A DNA stretch of 64,000 bases, taken from contig JAAWQS010000002.1 in NCBI GenBank assembly GCA_022800665.1, positions 1-64,000 on the forward strand, given 5' to 3'. The stretch comes from Oscillospiraceae bacterium (GTDB lineage Bacteria; Bacillota; Clostridia; Oscillospirales; Oscillospiraceae). Below the pieces are notes generated by a model. The model saw only the letters and a program-made list of their open reading frames with translations. It was not told the DNA's origin and made no database searches. Shown in pieces: positions 33,400 to 41,756 of this stretch (its first letter is position 1; the number at the start of each line of letters is the position of its first letter). The position numbers were made by a program, and so were the translations under genes.

Positions 33400-34074
33400 A
33401 TGCCCCATATTTTAATCATTGAAGATGATACCGATATCAACAATTCCACCGCCGCTTACCTGCGGCGGAAGGGCTGTCTGTGTACCCAGGCTTTTTCTGG
33501 CACCGAAGGCCGCCGCCTGTGGCGGGAGGGCGGCGGCGACCTGCTGCTGGTGGACCTGATGCTTCCGGGTCTGTCGGGCAGCGAGCTGATCGAAGAAATC
33601 CGCCGGTCCAGCCGGACGCCGGTCATTGTGCTGTCGGCAAAGACGGAGCTGTCCGACAAAGTGGAGCTGCTGGGCCTGGGCGCGGACGACTACCTGACCA
33701 AGCCCTACCAGATGGAGGAGCTGTGGGCCAGGGTGCAGGTCCAGCTGCGCCACGCCAGCGCGTTCCCCGCCGGACAGGTCCTGCGTTTTCGGGCCTGGGA
33801 GCTGCATCTGAGCGAAATGACCCTGACCGCCGCCGGACAGCCGGTGAACCTCACCGCCCATGAGTTTCGGATCGTGGAGCTGCTGGCGGGCCGTCCCAGG
33901 CGGGTGTTTACCAAGCAGCAGATTTATGAGGCGGTGTGGCAGGATGCGTACGCCGTGGAGGACAAGACCATTGCCGTCCATATCAGCAACATCCGCGCCA
34001 AGCTGCGCCCCAGCGGTACGGACGGATACATACAGACCGTGTGGGGCATCGGCTTTAAGCTGGCGGAGAGCTGA
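33400..34074 (+). CDS. OmpR-family response regulator
   Basis: 224 residues. Receiver domain: acidic pocket EDD near residue 8, phosphorylation Asp in LLLVDLMLPG near 51, Thr/Ser and Lys in VLSAK and LTKPY. The winged-helix DNA-binding domain follows (VNLTAHEFRIVELL, VHISNIRAKL, IQTVWGIGFKL). The start is set by AAAGGAGG. It pairs with the histidine kinase at 36005-36883; the ABC transporter between them is the likely target and signal partner. Confidence 0.94.
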   Translation: MPHILIIEDDTDINNSTAAYLRRKGCLCTQAFSGTEGRRLWREGGGDLLLVDLMLPGLSGSELIEEIRRSSRTPVIVLSAKTELSDKVELLGLGADDYLTKPYQMEELWARVQVQLRHASAFPAGQVLRFRAWELHLSEMTLTAAGQPVNLTAHEFRIVELLAGRPRRVFTKQQIYEAVWQDAYAVEDKTIAVHISNIRAKLRPSGTDGYIQTVWGIGFKLAES

Positions 34075-34075
34075 T

Positions 34076-34097
34076 ACTTTTTCTTGAAAGAAAAAGT
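34076..34097. other. Small A/T-rich hairpin after response regulator
   Basis: ACTTTTTCT/AGAAAAAGT perfect arms with a 4-nt loop one base after the stop. Possible weak terminator or processing site before the ABC genes. The next 180 bases hold no gene. Confidence 0.4.
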
Positions 34098-34278
34098 ACC
34101 AAAAAGAACTTTAACGCGCTCTCAAATCCGCGGCTGATTCCAGATTTTTGCCCGGTAACGCTCGTGCGCTTTTTATCAGGGGACCGTATGAAACTTTATA
34201 CTTTCTTTAATCTTTCTTTGCGATGTTTGGGCATTCGCCTGTTAGACTGGTCCTGCAAACAAAAAAGGAGGCTTTGTT

Positions 34279-35190
34279 ATGGCAGTGATACAAACGGCGG
34301 GCCTGTCCAAGCGGTACGGGGACAGATGGGCAGTGGACCGGCTGGACCTGCAGGTGGAGCAGGGGGACATCTATGGATTTATTGGCCGGAACGGCGCGGG
34401 GAAATCCACCACCCTGAAGCTCCTGTGCGGCCTGGCCCGCCCCACCCAGGGAGAGGCGTTGATTTTCGGCAAGCCGGTCCGGGACGCGGTGGCCCGCCGC
34501 CGAGTGGGCGCGCTCATCGAGCAGCCGGGGCTTTACCCGGACCTGAGCGGGCGGGAGAATCTCCGGCTGTACGCCGCGCTGCTGGGACTGGACAGCCCTG
34601 ACCGGCAGGTGGAGGAGGCCATGGCGGCGGTGGGGTTGTCCTCCGGGGAGAAAAAGCCGGCGGGGCATTACTCCATGGGCATGAAACAGCGTCTTGGCGT
34701 AGCCCTGGCTCTGCTGGGCGGTCCGGACCTGCTGCTGCTGGACGAACCCATCAACGGCCTGGACCCGGAGGGCATCCGGGAGATGCGGGAGCTGCTGCTG
34801 GGACTGAACCGGGAACGGGGCGTGACCATCGTCGTCAGCTCCCACATCCTGGGGGAGCTGAGCAAAATTGCCACCCGATACGGCATCATCCGCCAGGGCC
34901 GGATGACCGAGCAGCTCACGGCGGCGGAGCTGGAGCAGAAATGCACCGATTATCTGTACCTGCGCACCGGAGAGCGCCAGAAGGCGGCGGCTCTGCTGGA
35001 GCGGACCTTCGGCCTCAAACGCTGGGAAGCCCGCCCGGAAGGGGAAATCCGTATTTATGAGCCTGTGGATGCAAAGGCGGTGGGCCAGACGCTGGCCCAG
35101 GCGTGCATTGCGGTGGAGGAGCTGGGTCTGCACCGGCAGGATTTGGAGGGATATTTTCTGGAGCGGATGGGAGGAAGCGATCATGTTTAA
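34279..35190 (+). CDS. ABC transporter ATP-binding protein (BcrA/lantibiotic-immunity type)
   Basis: 303 residues: Walker A GRNGAGKST, signature YSMGMKQR, Walker B LLLLDEPINGLD and switch His in VVSSHILGEL, with the extra C-terminal domain typical of BcrA/NatA-like subunits. It works with the membrane protein that follows, which it overlaps by eight bases. Flanked by a response regulator and a histidine kinase, a layout often seen for cell-wall-antibiotic resistance. AGGAGG before the ATG. Confidence 0.92.
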   Translation: MAVIQTAGLSKRYGDRWAVDRLDLQVEQGDIYGFIGRNGAGKSTTLKLLCGLARPTQGEALIFGKPVRDAVARRRVGALIEQPGLYPDLSGRENLRLYAALLGLDSPDRQVEEAMAAVGLSSGEKKPAGHYSMGMKQRLGVALALLGGPDLLLLDEPINGLDPEGIREMRELLLGLNRERGVTIVVSSHILGELSKIATRYGIIRQGRMTEQLTAAELEQKCTDYLYLRTGERQKAAALLERTFGLKRWEARPEGEIRIYEPVDAKAVGQTLAQACIAVEELGLHRQDLEGYFLERMGGSDHV

Positions 35191-35989
35191 TATGCTGTGT
35201 ATGGACCTGCGGCGGCTGTTTAGGAGCCGGAGCTTTTACATTATCCTGGGCGTGACTGCGGCCTTGATTTTGTTGGTGGTTCTGCTGACATCCGTAGTCT
35301 CCGACCCGGAGACCCTGGACGATATGCGCGCATCCGGCGCGGAAATTGAGGAGATTGACCGCCGTATTTCGGAAGAAATCCGCAGTATGACCCAGCTCGA
35401 CCTGACCCATGAGACCTTGGGCAGCGGTTTTCTGCTGGTCATGATCGGGATCGGGATGACGCTCTTTGTCAACAGCGACTTTTCCAGCGGCTTTGTCAAA
35501 AACATCTGCTATGCCCAGCCCCGCCGGACCGGATATGTTCTGTCCAAGACGCTGACCGCCGGGGTTTACAGCGGCGTGATCACTACGCTTGGTACTGTGC
35601 TGGTACTGCTGTCCCCGTATCTGTACGGGATGCACCCTCTGCCAACCCCCGTTCCCGATATTCTGCAATATATGTTCTGGATGTGGCTGCCCCACTGGGC
35701 GTTTGCCATGATGGCCCTGGCTCTGGTCCTGCTGGTCCGGAACGCCACGGCGAGCATTATCCTGTCCCTGGTGGCCGGAGGCGGATTGACGGCGGTTGTG
35801 CTGGGAACGCTGGGTAATCTGATGCACTGGCCCCCTGTGGAGCGGTATTTGCTGGCTTCTGTGGTAAAGGGGCTCTATGTCCCCAAGAGCGGTATTGAGC
35901 AGGCGGGCGTCATCCTGGTTTGCACTGTCGCCTGGATCGCTGTCTACGGAATTGGGGGATTGCTGTCCATAGAAAAGCGGGACATCTGA
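35183..35989 (+). CDS. ABC-2 type permease
   Basis: 268 residues with about six membrane helices. Helix one follows LRRLFRSRSFYIILG, then comes a large loop (residues 40-75), and the FSSGFVKNICYAQPRRTGYVLSK segment typical of bacitracin/lantibiotic-type ABC-2 permeases. Forms the exporter with the preceding ATPase. Ribosome site GGGAGGAAG inside the ATPase gene. Confidence 0.88.
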   Translation: MFNMLCMDLRRLFRSRSFYIILGVTAALILLVVLLTSVVSDPETLDDMRASGAEIEEIDRRISEEIRSMTQLDLTHETLGSGFLLVMIGIGMTLFVNSDFSSGFVKNICYAQPRRTGYVLSKTLTAGVYSGVITTLGTVLVLLSPYLYGMHPLPTPVPDILQYMFWMWLPHWAFAMMALALVLLVRNATASIILSLVAGGGLTAVVLGTLGNLMHWPPVERYLLASVVKGLYVPKSGIEQAGVILVCTVAWIAVYGIGGLLSIEKRDI

Positions 35990-36004
35990 TAAGGAGGTTT
36001 TCTG

Positions 36005-36883
36005 ATGCTGCCGGTTCTGATTCTGGCTCTGACCGCCCTGGGCGCCGCGCTGCTGCGGCTGTGGTCCTATCGCGCCCAAATGCTGGAAATGGCTCGGATT
36101 CTGGAGGAAACTCCGGCGGAGAGCAATCTGTCCCTGACGGTGGGGATGCCCGGCGCAGTCCCCCGGCGGCTGTGCCGGGCGGTAAACGCGCGGCTGGAGG
36201 CGGGGCGGCAGCTCCAGCTGGAGACGCTGCGGGGAGAGCAGGAGCTGAAATACACGATGGCCTGTATCTCCCACGACATCCGCACCCCCCTGGCCGGAGC
36301 AATGGGGTATCTCCAGCTGCTGGACGAGGAGCCGGAACGCCGGGAGGAATATTTGGAGATTGTCCAAAAGCGGCTGGGCGAGCTGGACGAACTGCTGGAG
36401 GAGCTGTTTCTCTACACCCGCCTGCAGAGCGGCGCCCTGCCGCTGGAGTGCGGGAAGACCAGCGTCCTGCCGCCCCTCTGGGACGCGCTGGCGGAGTTTT
36501 ATCCCCAGCTGGAGGCGGCGGGGATTGTGCCGGACCTGCGGTTTGACCGGGAGGATATGGCGGCTTGGGGCAATGCGGAAGCCTTGGGCCGGGTGTACCG
36601 GAATCTGATTGCCAACGCCATCCGTCACGGCGGCGGCGGGCTGACGGTTTTTGCTGAGGAAGGGGGACTCTGCTTTTCCAATCCCCTGGGACCGGGTCCG
36701 GAGCCGGACACCGCCCACCTCTTTGACCGGTTTTATCAGAGCAATCCCGCACGGGGGAAGGGCGGGGCCGGTCTGGGGTTGGCTATCGTCCGGGAACTGA
36801 TGGAGCAGATGGGCGGGCAGGCGTCCGCTGGGACTGCGGGGGACAGGTTGGAAATCTGGCTGAGATTTGCGGCGGAACCTTGA
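36005..36883 (+). CDS. Sensor histidine kinase
   Basis: 292 residues. One N-terminal membrane helix with almost no extracellular part, then the dimerisation/phosphoacceptor helix with SHDIRTPLAG and the ATPase domain (NLIANAIRHGG N box, FDRFYQ F box, GAGLGLAIV G box; the G1 box is weak). With no sensor loop, it probably senses through the ABC transporter, as in BceS-type systems. AAGGAGG before the ATG. Partner of the regulator at 33400-34074. Confidence 0.92.
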   Translation: MLPVLILALTALGAALLRLWSYRAQMLEMARILEETPAESNLSLTVGMPGAVPRRLCRAVNARLEAGRQLQLETLRGEQELKYTMACISHDIRTPLAGAMGYLQLLDEEPERREEYLEIVQKRLGELDELLEELFLYTRLQSGALPLECGKTSVLPPLWDALAEFYPQLEAAGIVPDLRFDREDMAAWGNAEALGRVYRNLIANAIRHGGGGLTVFAEEGGLCFSNPLGPGPEPDTAHLFDRFYQSNPARGKGGAGLGLAIVRELMEQMGGQASAGTAGDRLEIWLRFAAEP

Positions 36884-36908
36884 CTTCCAGGCGCATAATG
36901 CGTATAAT
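36880..36908 (+). promoter_or_regulatory. Promoter of hicB-like gene
   Basis: TTGACT, 17-nt spacer, TATAAT (36903-36908). The -35 box overlaps the stop of the kinase gene. Confidence 0.7.
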
Positions 36909-36959
36909 ATAGTTGCAGAGGGGGAGGAGAATGAGGCCCAAAGAAAAGGAGGCTGTGCT

Positions 36960-37361
36960 GTGAAGCTTTCTTATCCAGCCTGTTTCTATCAGGACGAGGA
37001 AACAGGCCGCTATACCGTAGAAGTTCCCGACCTACCCGGCTGTGTAACCGGCGGAGCTACTCTCCCGGATGCCATTTTGATGGCGGAAGACGCCGCCAGC
37101 GGGTGGGTGCTGGATGAATTGGAGGATGGAAAACCAATTCCACCCGCCACACCGGTTCAGGCGGTTGTCCCCGATGCGGGCGGCTTTGTCAGCGTTTTGG
37201 CTTTGGACATGGATGCCTATGCAGAAAAATATGGAAACGCCGCCGTACGAAAGAATTGTACAATTCCCGCATGGCTGAATACCTTTGCTGAAGCGCGTCA
37301 TATCAACTTTTCTAAAGTCCTGACGGACGGTCTGACGGCGTTGTACCAGGCGGCCACATAA
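36960..37361 (+). CDS. HicB-family antitoxin, orphan
   Basis: 133 residues. The N-terminal partial RNase H-like HicB fold reads YPACFYQDEETGRYTVEVPDLPGC followed by GGATLPDAILMAEDAASGW. The C-terminal part (NTFAEARHINFSKVLTDGL) resembles the DNA-binding tail. The start is GTG after AAGGAGG. No hicA lies upstream (the gap to the kinase gene is 76 bases) or downstream, where a riboswitch begins. It may act as a solitary repressor or have lost its toxin. Confidence 0.85.
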   Translation: MKLSYPACFYQDEETGRYTVEVPDLPGCVTGGATLPDAILMAEDAASGWVLDELEDGKPIPPATPVQAVVPDAGGFVSVLALDMDAYAEKYGNAAVRKNCTIPAWLNTFAEARHINFSKVLTDGLTALYQAAT

Positions 37362-37381
37362 ATCCCGATACAAAATTTGTA

Positions 37382-37411
37382 TTGACAAACCCCCTCCGGC
37401 TGGTATATACT
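37382..37411 (+). promoter_or_regulatory. Promoter of the riboswitch-antiporter transcript
   Basis: TTGACA (37382-37387) and TATACT (37406-37411) with an 18-nt spacer; TATATA two bases earlier gives 16. Confidence 0.65.
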
Positions 37412-37417
37412 GCCCGT

Positions 37418-37541
37418 ACAAAGGGAGTAGCCTGCACAGAACGTTCTGTGTTTACTTGGCCGTCAGTACGATTTTCAAAATCCGGCTTTGTAATGAAATG
37501 GCGAGACTTTGCTGTTATGAAACGGCAAAGCCTCGTTTTTT
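37418..37541 (+). promoter_or_regulatory. yybP-ykoY family (Mn2+) riboswitch
   Basis: Signature pieces in order: ACAAAGGGAGTAGC, a small hairpin (CACAGAACGTTCTGTG), GGCCGTCA, ATCCGGCTTTGTAATG and GGCGAGACTTTG, matching the yybP-ykoY aptamer. The P1 stem would pair CAAAG near the 5' end with CTTTG. That same CTTTG is the left arm of the terminator CTTTGCTGTT/AACGGCAAAG plus T run. The two structures exclude each other, so metal binding (P1 formed) should switch the downstream antiporter on. Confidence 0.85.
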
Positions 37542-37575
37542 GTGCTTTGCCGGAATTTGAAGGAGGTATTTTATA

Positions 37576-38499
37576 ATGGAAATGTTGGTTCAGCTGGCTC
37601 TGCTGGCGGTGGGGTTCGTCCTTCTGGTAAAGGGCGCGGACTGGTTTGTGGATGGAGCGTCGGAGATCGCGGCGAAATTGAAAATCCCGCCTCTGATTAT
37701 CGGCCTGACCATTGTGGCGATGGGGACCAGTGCGCCGGAGGCGGCGGTGAGCATATCCGCCGCCCTGAAGGGGAGCGCGGAGATCACCATCGGCAACATT
37801 ATGGGCAGCAATATCCTGAATATCCTGATTATTCTGGGTCTGGCCGCCGTCATCACGCCGCTTGCGGTGGAGCGGAGTACCGTGCGGCGGGAGATGCCCT
37901 TTCTGGTGGGAATCAGCCTGCTACTGCTGTTCCAGGGGTGGGACGGCGTCATCAGCTTTCTGGACGGACTGATACTGACTGTCCTCTTTGCCGCCTATTT
38001 GACCTACCTGCTGGTCAGAGCCAAAAGCCAGCCCCAGGAACAGGAGCCGTCCGGACAGCGGAGCCTGTGGAAAATCCTGCTGCTGACCGCCGTTGGACTG
38101 GGGGCCATTGTGTTGGGGAGCAGCGTGGCGGTGGACGCGGCCTGCGCCATTGCCAGACTGCTGGGGATGAGCGAGCGGTTCATCGGCTTGACCATCGTGG
38201 CCCTGGGGACCTCTCTGCCGGAGCTGTTCACCTCCGTCGCCGCTGCCCGGAAGGGAAATGCGGATATTGCCGTGGGTAATATCGTGGGCAGCAATATTTT
38301 CAACATCCTTTTCGTGGTGGGACTCTCCGCTCTGGTCATCCCCGTCCCCTTCGATGGGGCGTTCCGGTTTGACGGCGGGGCGGCAGCGGCGGCGGCAGTT
38401 CTCCTGCCAGTGTTCTGCGCGGGCGCGGGGAAGCTCAAGCGTTGGCACGGCCTTGTGCTGCTGGCGGGATATGCGGCGTATTTCCTTGTGATTCTGTAA
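37576..38499 (+). CDS. CaCA-family cation antiporter (YrbG-like), riboswitch controlled
   Basis: 307 residues, ten or so membrane helices, with the two alpha repeats of the Na+/Ca2+ exchanger family: [15 protein letters not shown]...[12 protein letters not shown] and [14 protein letters not shown]...[13 protein letters not shown]. Normally called a calcium/sodium antiporter. The upstream yybP-ykoY riboswitch suggests that Mn2+ export is the real or additional role. AAGGAGG before the ATG. Confidence 0.92.
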   Translation: MEMLVQLALLAVGFVLLVKGADWFVDGASEIAAKLKIPPLIIGLTIVAMGTSAPEAAVSISAALKGSAEITIGNIMGSNILNILIILGLAAVITPLAVERSTVRREMPFLVGISLLLLFQGWDGVISFLDGLILTVLFAAYLTYLLVRAKSQPQEQEPSGQRSLWKILLLTAVGLGAIVLGSSVAVDAACAIARLLGMSERFIGLTIVALGTSLPELFTSVAAARKGNADIAVGNIVGSNIFNILFVVGLSALVIPVPFDGAFRFDGGAAAAAAVLLPVFCAGAGKLKRWHGLVLLAGYAAYFLVIL

Positions 38500-38602
38500 A
38501 TCCGAGTTATACAGTGGAGCTTTGATGAAGGATTTGGTGCATCCGCAGAATGACTTAGGCGAAAGTTGCAAGAAAACCGCCAGATATAGCGAAAATTCCT
38601 TG

Positions 38603-38631
38603 TTGACAAAATGGGGGATTTAGCATACAAT
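38603..38631 (+). promoter_or_regulatory. Promoter of type III toxin-antitoxin operon
   Basis: TTGACA, 17-nt spacer, TACAAT (38626-38631). The predicted start (near 38638) coincides with the beginning of the first RNA repeat. Confidence 0.8.
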
Positions 38632-38637
38632 AAATAC

Positions 38638-38736
38638 GAGAGGTTTGTCGGAAGTCTCTGGCTAATAAAAAACCGAAGAAATTGTGTGGGGGTTTATCGG
38701 ATGCACCCGGCTAATAAAAAACCGAAGAACTAACAA
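38638..38736 (+). ncRNA. Type III antitoxin RNA: two ~49-nt repeats
   Basis: Two direct repeats with a 49-base period share GGTTTnTCGGAnG and a 22-base identical core containing GGCTAATAAAAAACCGAAG. In each unit GGTTT can pair with AAACC, which would give a pseudoknot-like fold as in CptI and TenpI antitoxins. A terminator and an AT-rich toxin-like gene follow directly. In type III systems the repeats are cut out by the toxin and bind it. Confidence 0.75.
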
Positions 38737-38769
38737 AAGGGGAGAACTTCGGTTCTCCCCTTATTTTTT
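38737..38769 (+). terminator. Attenuating terminator between antitoxin RNA and toxin gene
   Basis: The perfect 11-bp stem AAGGGGAGAAC/GTTCTCCCCTT has a TTCG tetraloop followed by ATTTTTT. This is the usual position for setting the antitoxin:toxin ratio. Confidence 0.85.
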
Positions 38770-38786
38770 ACAGTAGGTGAGTTCAA

Positions 38787-39263
38787 ATGATAAATCAAAA
38801 CTGTTGCTTTATTAGAGAGCGATTCTTTATAGAACATCCAAATTTTGAAAAAATGCTTGATCCTTTTAATACAACGAAACATTCAAAAAGAACTCATCTG
38901 TGTATACAAATATCTGTTGACTCAAACACATTTTATATTCCACTTAGAAATAATTTGGGCGATGAGATTAGAAAATATGGAAGGATTGGTCATTCTATTC
39001 CATCAAAATCTCGTCCAAAGGCTGGGTTGGATTTTCGCTATGCTATAATCATAAATGATAGCAGTTACATAGAGCCACATGCAGAACAAAAGTTACCAAA
39101 CTCTCAATACGCAAAAATCACAAATGATTACAGTGACATTGAACAACAATTTCTTGTATATTTAAAAGGATATAAAAGAGCAGTTAAAAAAGGGCGTATT
39201 CAAAGAGAACCTTTATATAGAGAATCCTGCTTAATTAATTTTCATGATGAACTTGGTCTATGA
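38787..39263 (+). CDS. Type III toxin, probable ToxN/CptN/TenpN-like endoribonuclease
   Basis: 158 residues, compact and basic, about the length of type III toxins. Segments: FFIEHPNFEKMLD, FYIPLRNNLG (the ToxN family has a comparable YxxPL strand), AGLDFRYAIIINDSSY and the C-terminal SCLINFHDELG. No catalytic residue can be named with certainty. The assignment rests on operon form (consensus promoter, two RNA repeats, terminator, toxin). The gene is far more AT-rich than its neighbours, a sign of horizontal transfer. AGGTGAG before the ATG. Confidence 0.7.
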   Translation: MINQNCCFIRERFFIEHPNFEKMLDPFNTTKHSKRTHLCIQISVDSNTFYIPLRNNLGDEIRKYGRIGHSIPSKSRPKAGLDFRYAIIINDSSYIEPHAEQKLPNSQYAKITNDYSDIEQQFLVYLKGYKRAVKKGRIQREPLYRESCLINFHDELGL

Positions 39264-39332
39264 AGGCAAGATTGAGTTGTACACAATTATTAAGTACGCA
39301 TCTCAAAAATTGAATCTATATTCAATGGCTAG

Positions 39333-39377
39333 AAAAACAGGTCCGGTATCTGCACATTGCAGACGCCGGACCTGTTT
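39333..39377. terminator. Bidirectional terminator
   Basis: AAACAGGTCCGG/CCGGACCTGTTT perfect 12-bp stem with a 19-nt loop, between the convergent toxin and PBP genes. Confidence 0.8.
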
Positions 39378-39384
39378 CGTACCG

Positions 39385-41643
39385 TTAGGACAGCAGCCAA
39401 TCGGGGGGTGTGGTGTCGAAATCGCTCTGGGGCGGTGTGACCGGCTGCTGAACGGCTGGCGGTTCTGTCACCGGCGGAACGGCAGCGGGCGGTTCATAGG
39501 GCGGCGCAGGCGGCTCCCCGGCCCCGTCGTTTCCGGTATCAGCGGGCGCGACGGGAGTTTCCACCGGCGGCGTCACAGGCGGCGTCTCCACGACAGGCGG
39601 CGGCGTCTCCTCCGGCGGCGGCGTTGTTGTTTTGGGGATGGCGTCCTTTACCCGCGGCAGGCTGATGTCATCCGGGACCGGGAACTCTTTGTACTCCAGT
39701 CCCTCGTGGAGCAGCGTCATGACCTGCTTCCAGATGTTTGCGGCTGGATTCCCGCTGACCCGGATGCGGGCCGGACGGCTGTAGCCGGTCCACACAGCCC
39801 CCACATAATAGGGGGTGTAGCCCACAAACCACCGGTCCTTGTTGTCGGAGGTGGTCCCCGTCTTCCCAGCTACAGGCATGTTGGACAGCCGCGCCCCGGT
39901 GCCGGTGCCGGAGCTGACCGCATTGCGCAGCAGGTCCGTCATCCAGTACGCGGCTTTCGGGGAGATAGCGTTTTCCTCAGTAACAGGCCGGTTCTCATAG
40001 GACAGATTCCACTCGTGGTCGTAAATCTGGGAGAAGGTCCGGCCCTGACGGAAGGCGCCGCCGGTGGGGAAGATGGTGAAAGCGGAGGCCATCTCCCTGG
40101 CTGTGGTCCCCATGGTCAGCTGTCCCGCGGCCAGGGGGGCGTAATCCTGATCCCCCGGCTCCAGGCTCATGTGGAGCTTTTCCGTCAGAAACTGGTAGGA
40201 GACTGCCGGTGTGAGCCGGTCCAGAACCTGGGCGGCAATGGTGTTCAGGGAGTGGACCACGCCGAAGCGCAGGGTAACGGTACCGTAATTTTTCCGGCTG
40301 TCGTTCTTGGGATACCAGGTGGTCCCTTTCAGCTTGGCGTCTTTGGTGTCGGCAAAGCGGGTGTTCGGGGTCACAAGCCCCAGGTTCAACGCCGGACCGT
40401 AGACGGACACGGGCTTGATAGCGGACCCAGGCGGACGGCGCCCCAGGGGGCTGGTGGCCCAGTTCAGGCCGCGGGCCACGTTCTTCTCCCCTACGCCGCC
40501 CTCCAGACCCACAATGTCCCCGGTCTGCGGGTCGATGACCACCATGCTGGACTGCAGGGGCTTATTGTCGCGGGTCAGCGGAATATTCTCTACATTCTGG
40601 TAGACAGCATCCATTTTCTGCTGGACGTTCATATCCACACAGGAATAAATCTTATAGCCGCCGTAATAGAGCATGGTGGTGGCCTGTTCGCGGGTGATGC
40701 CGGTGGCCTGCTGGAAAAAGCTGATGACGTCCTCCACCACGGCGTCCACATAGTAGGGGTAGGACTCCGTTCCCAGCTCCTGCTCCTCGGTGTGGGAGGC
40801 AAACTGTAACGGCTCCTTGACGGTCTCATTGTAGGTGGCCTGGTTGATATACCCCAGTTCCAGCATTTTTTGCAGGATGATCTTCTGCCGGGTCTTGTTG
40901 TTGGATGGATAGTTGTAGGGGTCGTACTTGGACGGATTGTTGGTGATGCCCACCAGGGCGCAGGTCTCCGCCAGGGACAGCTCCGCCGCCTCCTTGCCGA
41001 AGTAGTGCCGGGAGGCCGCGCCGATGCCGTACTGCCCGCGGCCAAAGAAAATGACGTTCAGGTACCACTCCAGAATGTCGTCCTTGGAGTAGGTGGACTC
41101 CAGCTTCAGGGCGCGGCAGATTTCCGTCAGCTTCCGCTTGACCGTGACCTGATTTTCGCCGGTCAGGTTTTTGATGAGCTGCTGGGTGATGGTGGACCCG
41201 CCGAACACGGACCGGCCCGACACGGAGTAGAGCACCGCGCCGGCAGTCCGCTTCCAGTCCACGCCGCGGTGTTCCCAGAACCGCTCGTCCTCAATGGCGA
41301 TGAACGCATCCTTGAACTGCTGGGGAATCTCCTCCCCGTCAATCCAGACCCGATTCTCGGTACTGGCCAGGGTGTACCACTCTGTATACTCGCCGGTGGC
41401 GGGGTCCCGGTAATAGATGGCGCTGGACAGGTTCACGGGCATTGCGCCCAGGTCAACGATCACGGCGCTGGAATTCATGATGTCATCTTCTATGTATTGG
41501 AGGAATATTTTCCCGAACAGGAGCACAGTCACCACGCCGGTGACGATGACGGTGAACAAAAAGAGAAACAGCGCTTTGAAGAATCTGACGATCAGCGGCG
41601 TGGTCTCGACCTCATAGAAGTGAAAAGAATATTTTGTGCGCAT
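39385..41643 (-). CDS. Class A penicillin-binding protein (PBP1A type)
   Basis: 752 residues. N-terminal membrane anchor near residues 25-50; glycosyltransferase 51 domain (EDERFWEHRGVD, GGSTITQQLIKNL, ILEWYLNVIFFG); transpeptidase with active Ser in SAIK, SxN motif SLN and KTGTTSDNKD; then a Pro/Thr-rich tail of about 90 residues (PPPEETPPPVVE) exposed in the wall. It polymerises and cross-links peptidoglycan. All catalytic motifs are intact. GAGGA precedes the ATG. Confidence 0.96.
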   Translation of the reverse strand: MRTKYSFHFYEVETTPLIVRFFKALFLFLFTVIVTGVVTVLLFGKIFLQYIEDDIMNSSAVIVDLGAMPVNLSSAIYYRDPATGEYTEWYTLASTENRVWIDGEEIPQQFKDAFIAIEDERFWEHRGVDWKRTAGAVLYSVSGRSVFGGSTITQQLIKNLTGENQVTVKRKLTEICRALKLESTYSKDDILEWYLNVIFFGRGQYGIGAASRHYFGKEAAELSLAETCALVGITNNPSKYDPYNYPSNNKTRQKIILQKMLELGYINQATYNETVKEPLQFASHTEEQELGTESYPYYVDAVVEDVISFFQQATGITREQATTMLYYGGYKIYSCVDMNVQQKMDAVYQNVENIPLTRDNKPLQSSMVVIDPQTGDIVGLEGGVGEKNVARGLNWATSPLGRRPPGSAIKPVSVYGPALNLGLVTPNTRFADTKDAKLKGTTWYPKNDSRKNYGTVTLRFGVVHSLNTIAAQVLDRLTPAVSYQFLTEKLHMSLEPGDQDYAPLAAGQLTMGTTAREMASAFTIFPTGGAFRQGRTFSQIYDHEWNLSYENRPVTEENAISPKAAYWMTDLLRNAVSSGTGTGARLSNMPVAGKTGTTSDNKDRWFVGYTPYYVGAVWTGYSRPARIRVSGNPAANIWKQVMTLLHEGLEYKEFPVPDDISLPRVKDAIPKTTTPPPEETPPPVVETPPVTPPVETPVAPADTGNDGAGEPPAPPYEPPAAVPPVTEPPAVQQPVTPPQSDFDTTPPDWLLS

Positions 41644-41693
41644 TGTCCTCGTCCTCTTCTCTGGATCGTATTGCAGGCGTTCGCCTGTATTCT

Positions 41694-41722
41694 ATTATAT
41701 ACGGAAAGAAAGAATTTTTCAA
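41694..41722 (-). promoter_or_regulatory. Promoter of the PBP gene
   Basis: Minus strand TTGAAA (41717-41722), 17-nt spacer, TATAAT (41694-41699). A CAGGCGAACGCCTG palindrome follows in the leader at 41675-41688. Confidence 0.7.
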
Positions 41723-41756
41723 GCGGAAAACCAAGCCGGGGGACTGCCGCCGCCGT

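Noticed and set aside
39244..40809. 521-codon plus-strand frame after the type III toxin
   Set aside because: Mostly antisense to the PBP gene, low-complexity Gly/Arg/His, no ribosome site.
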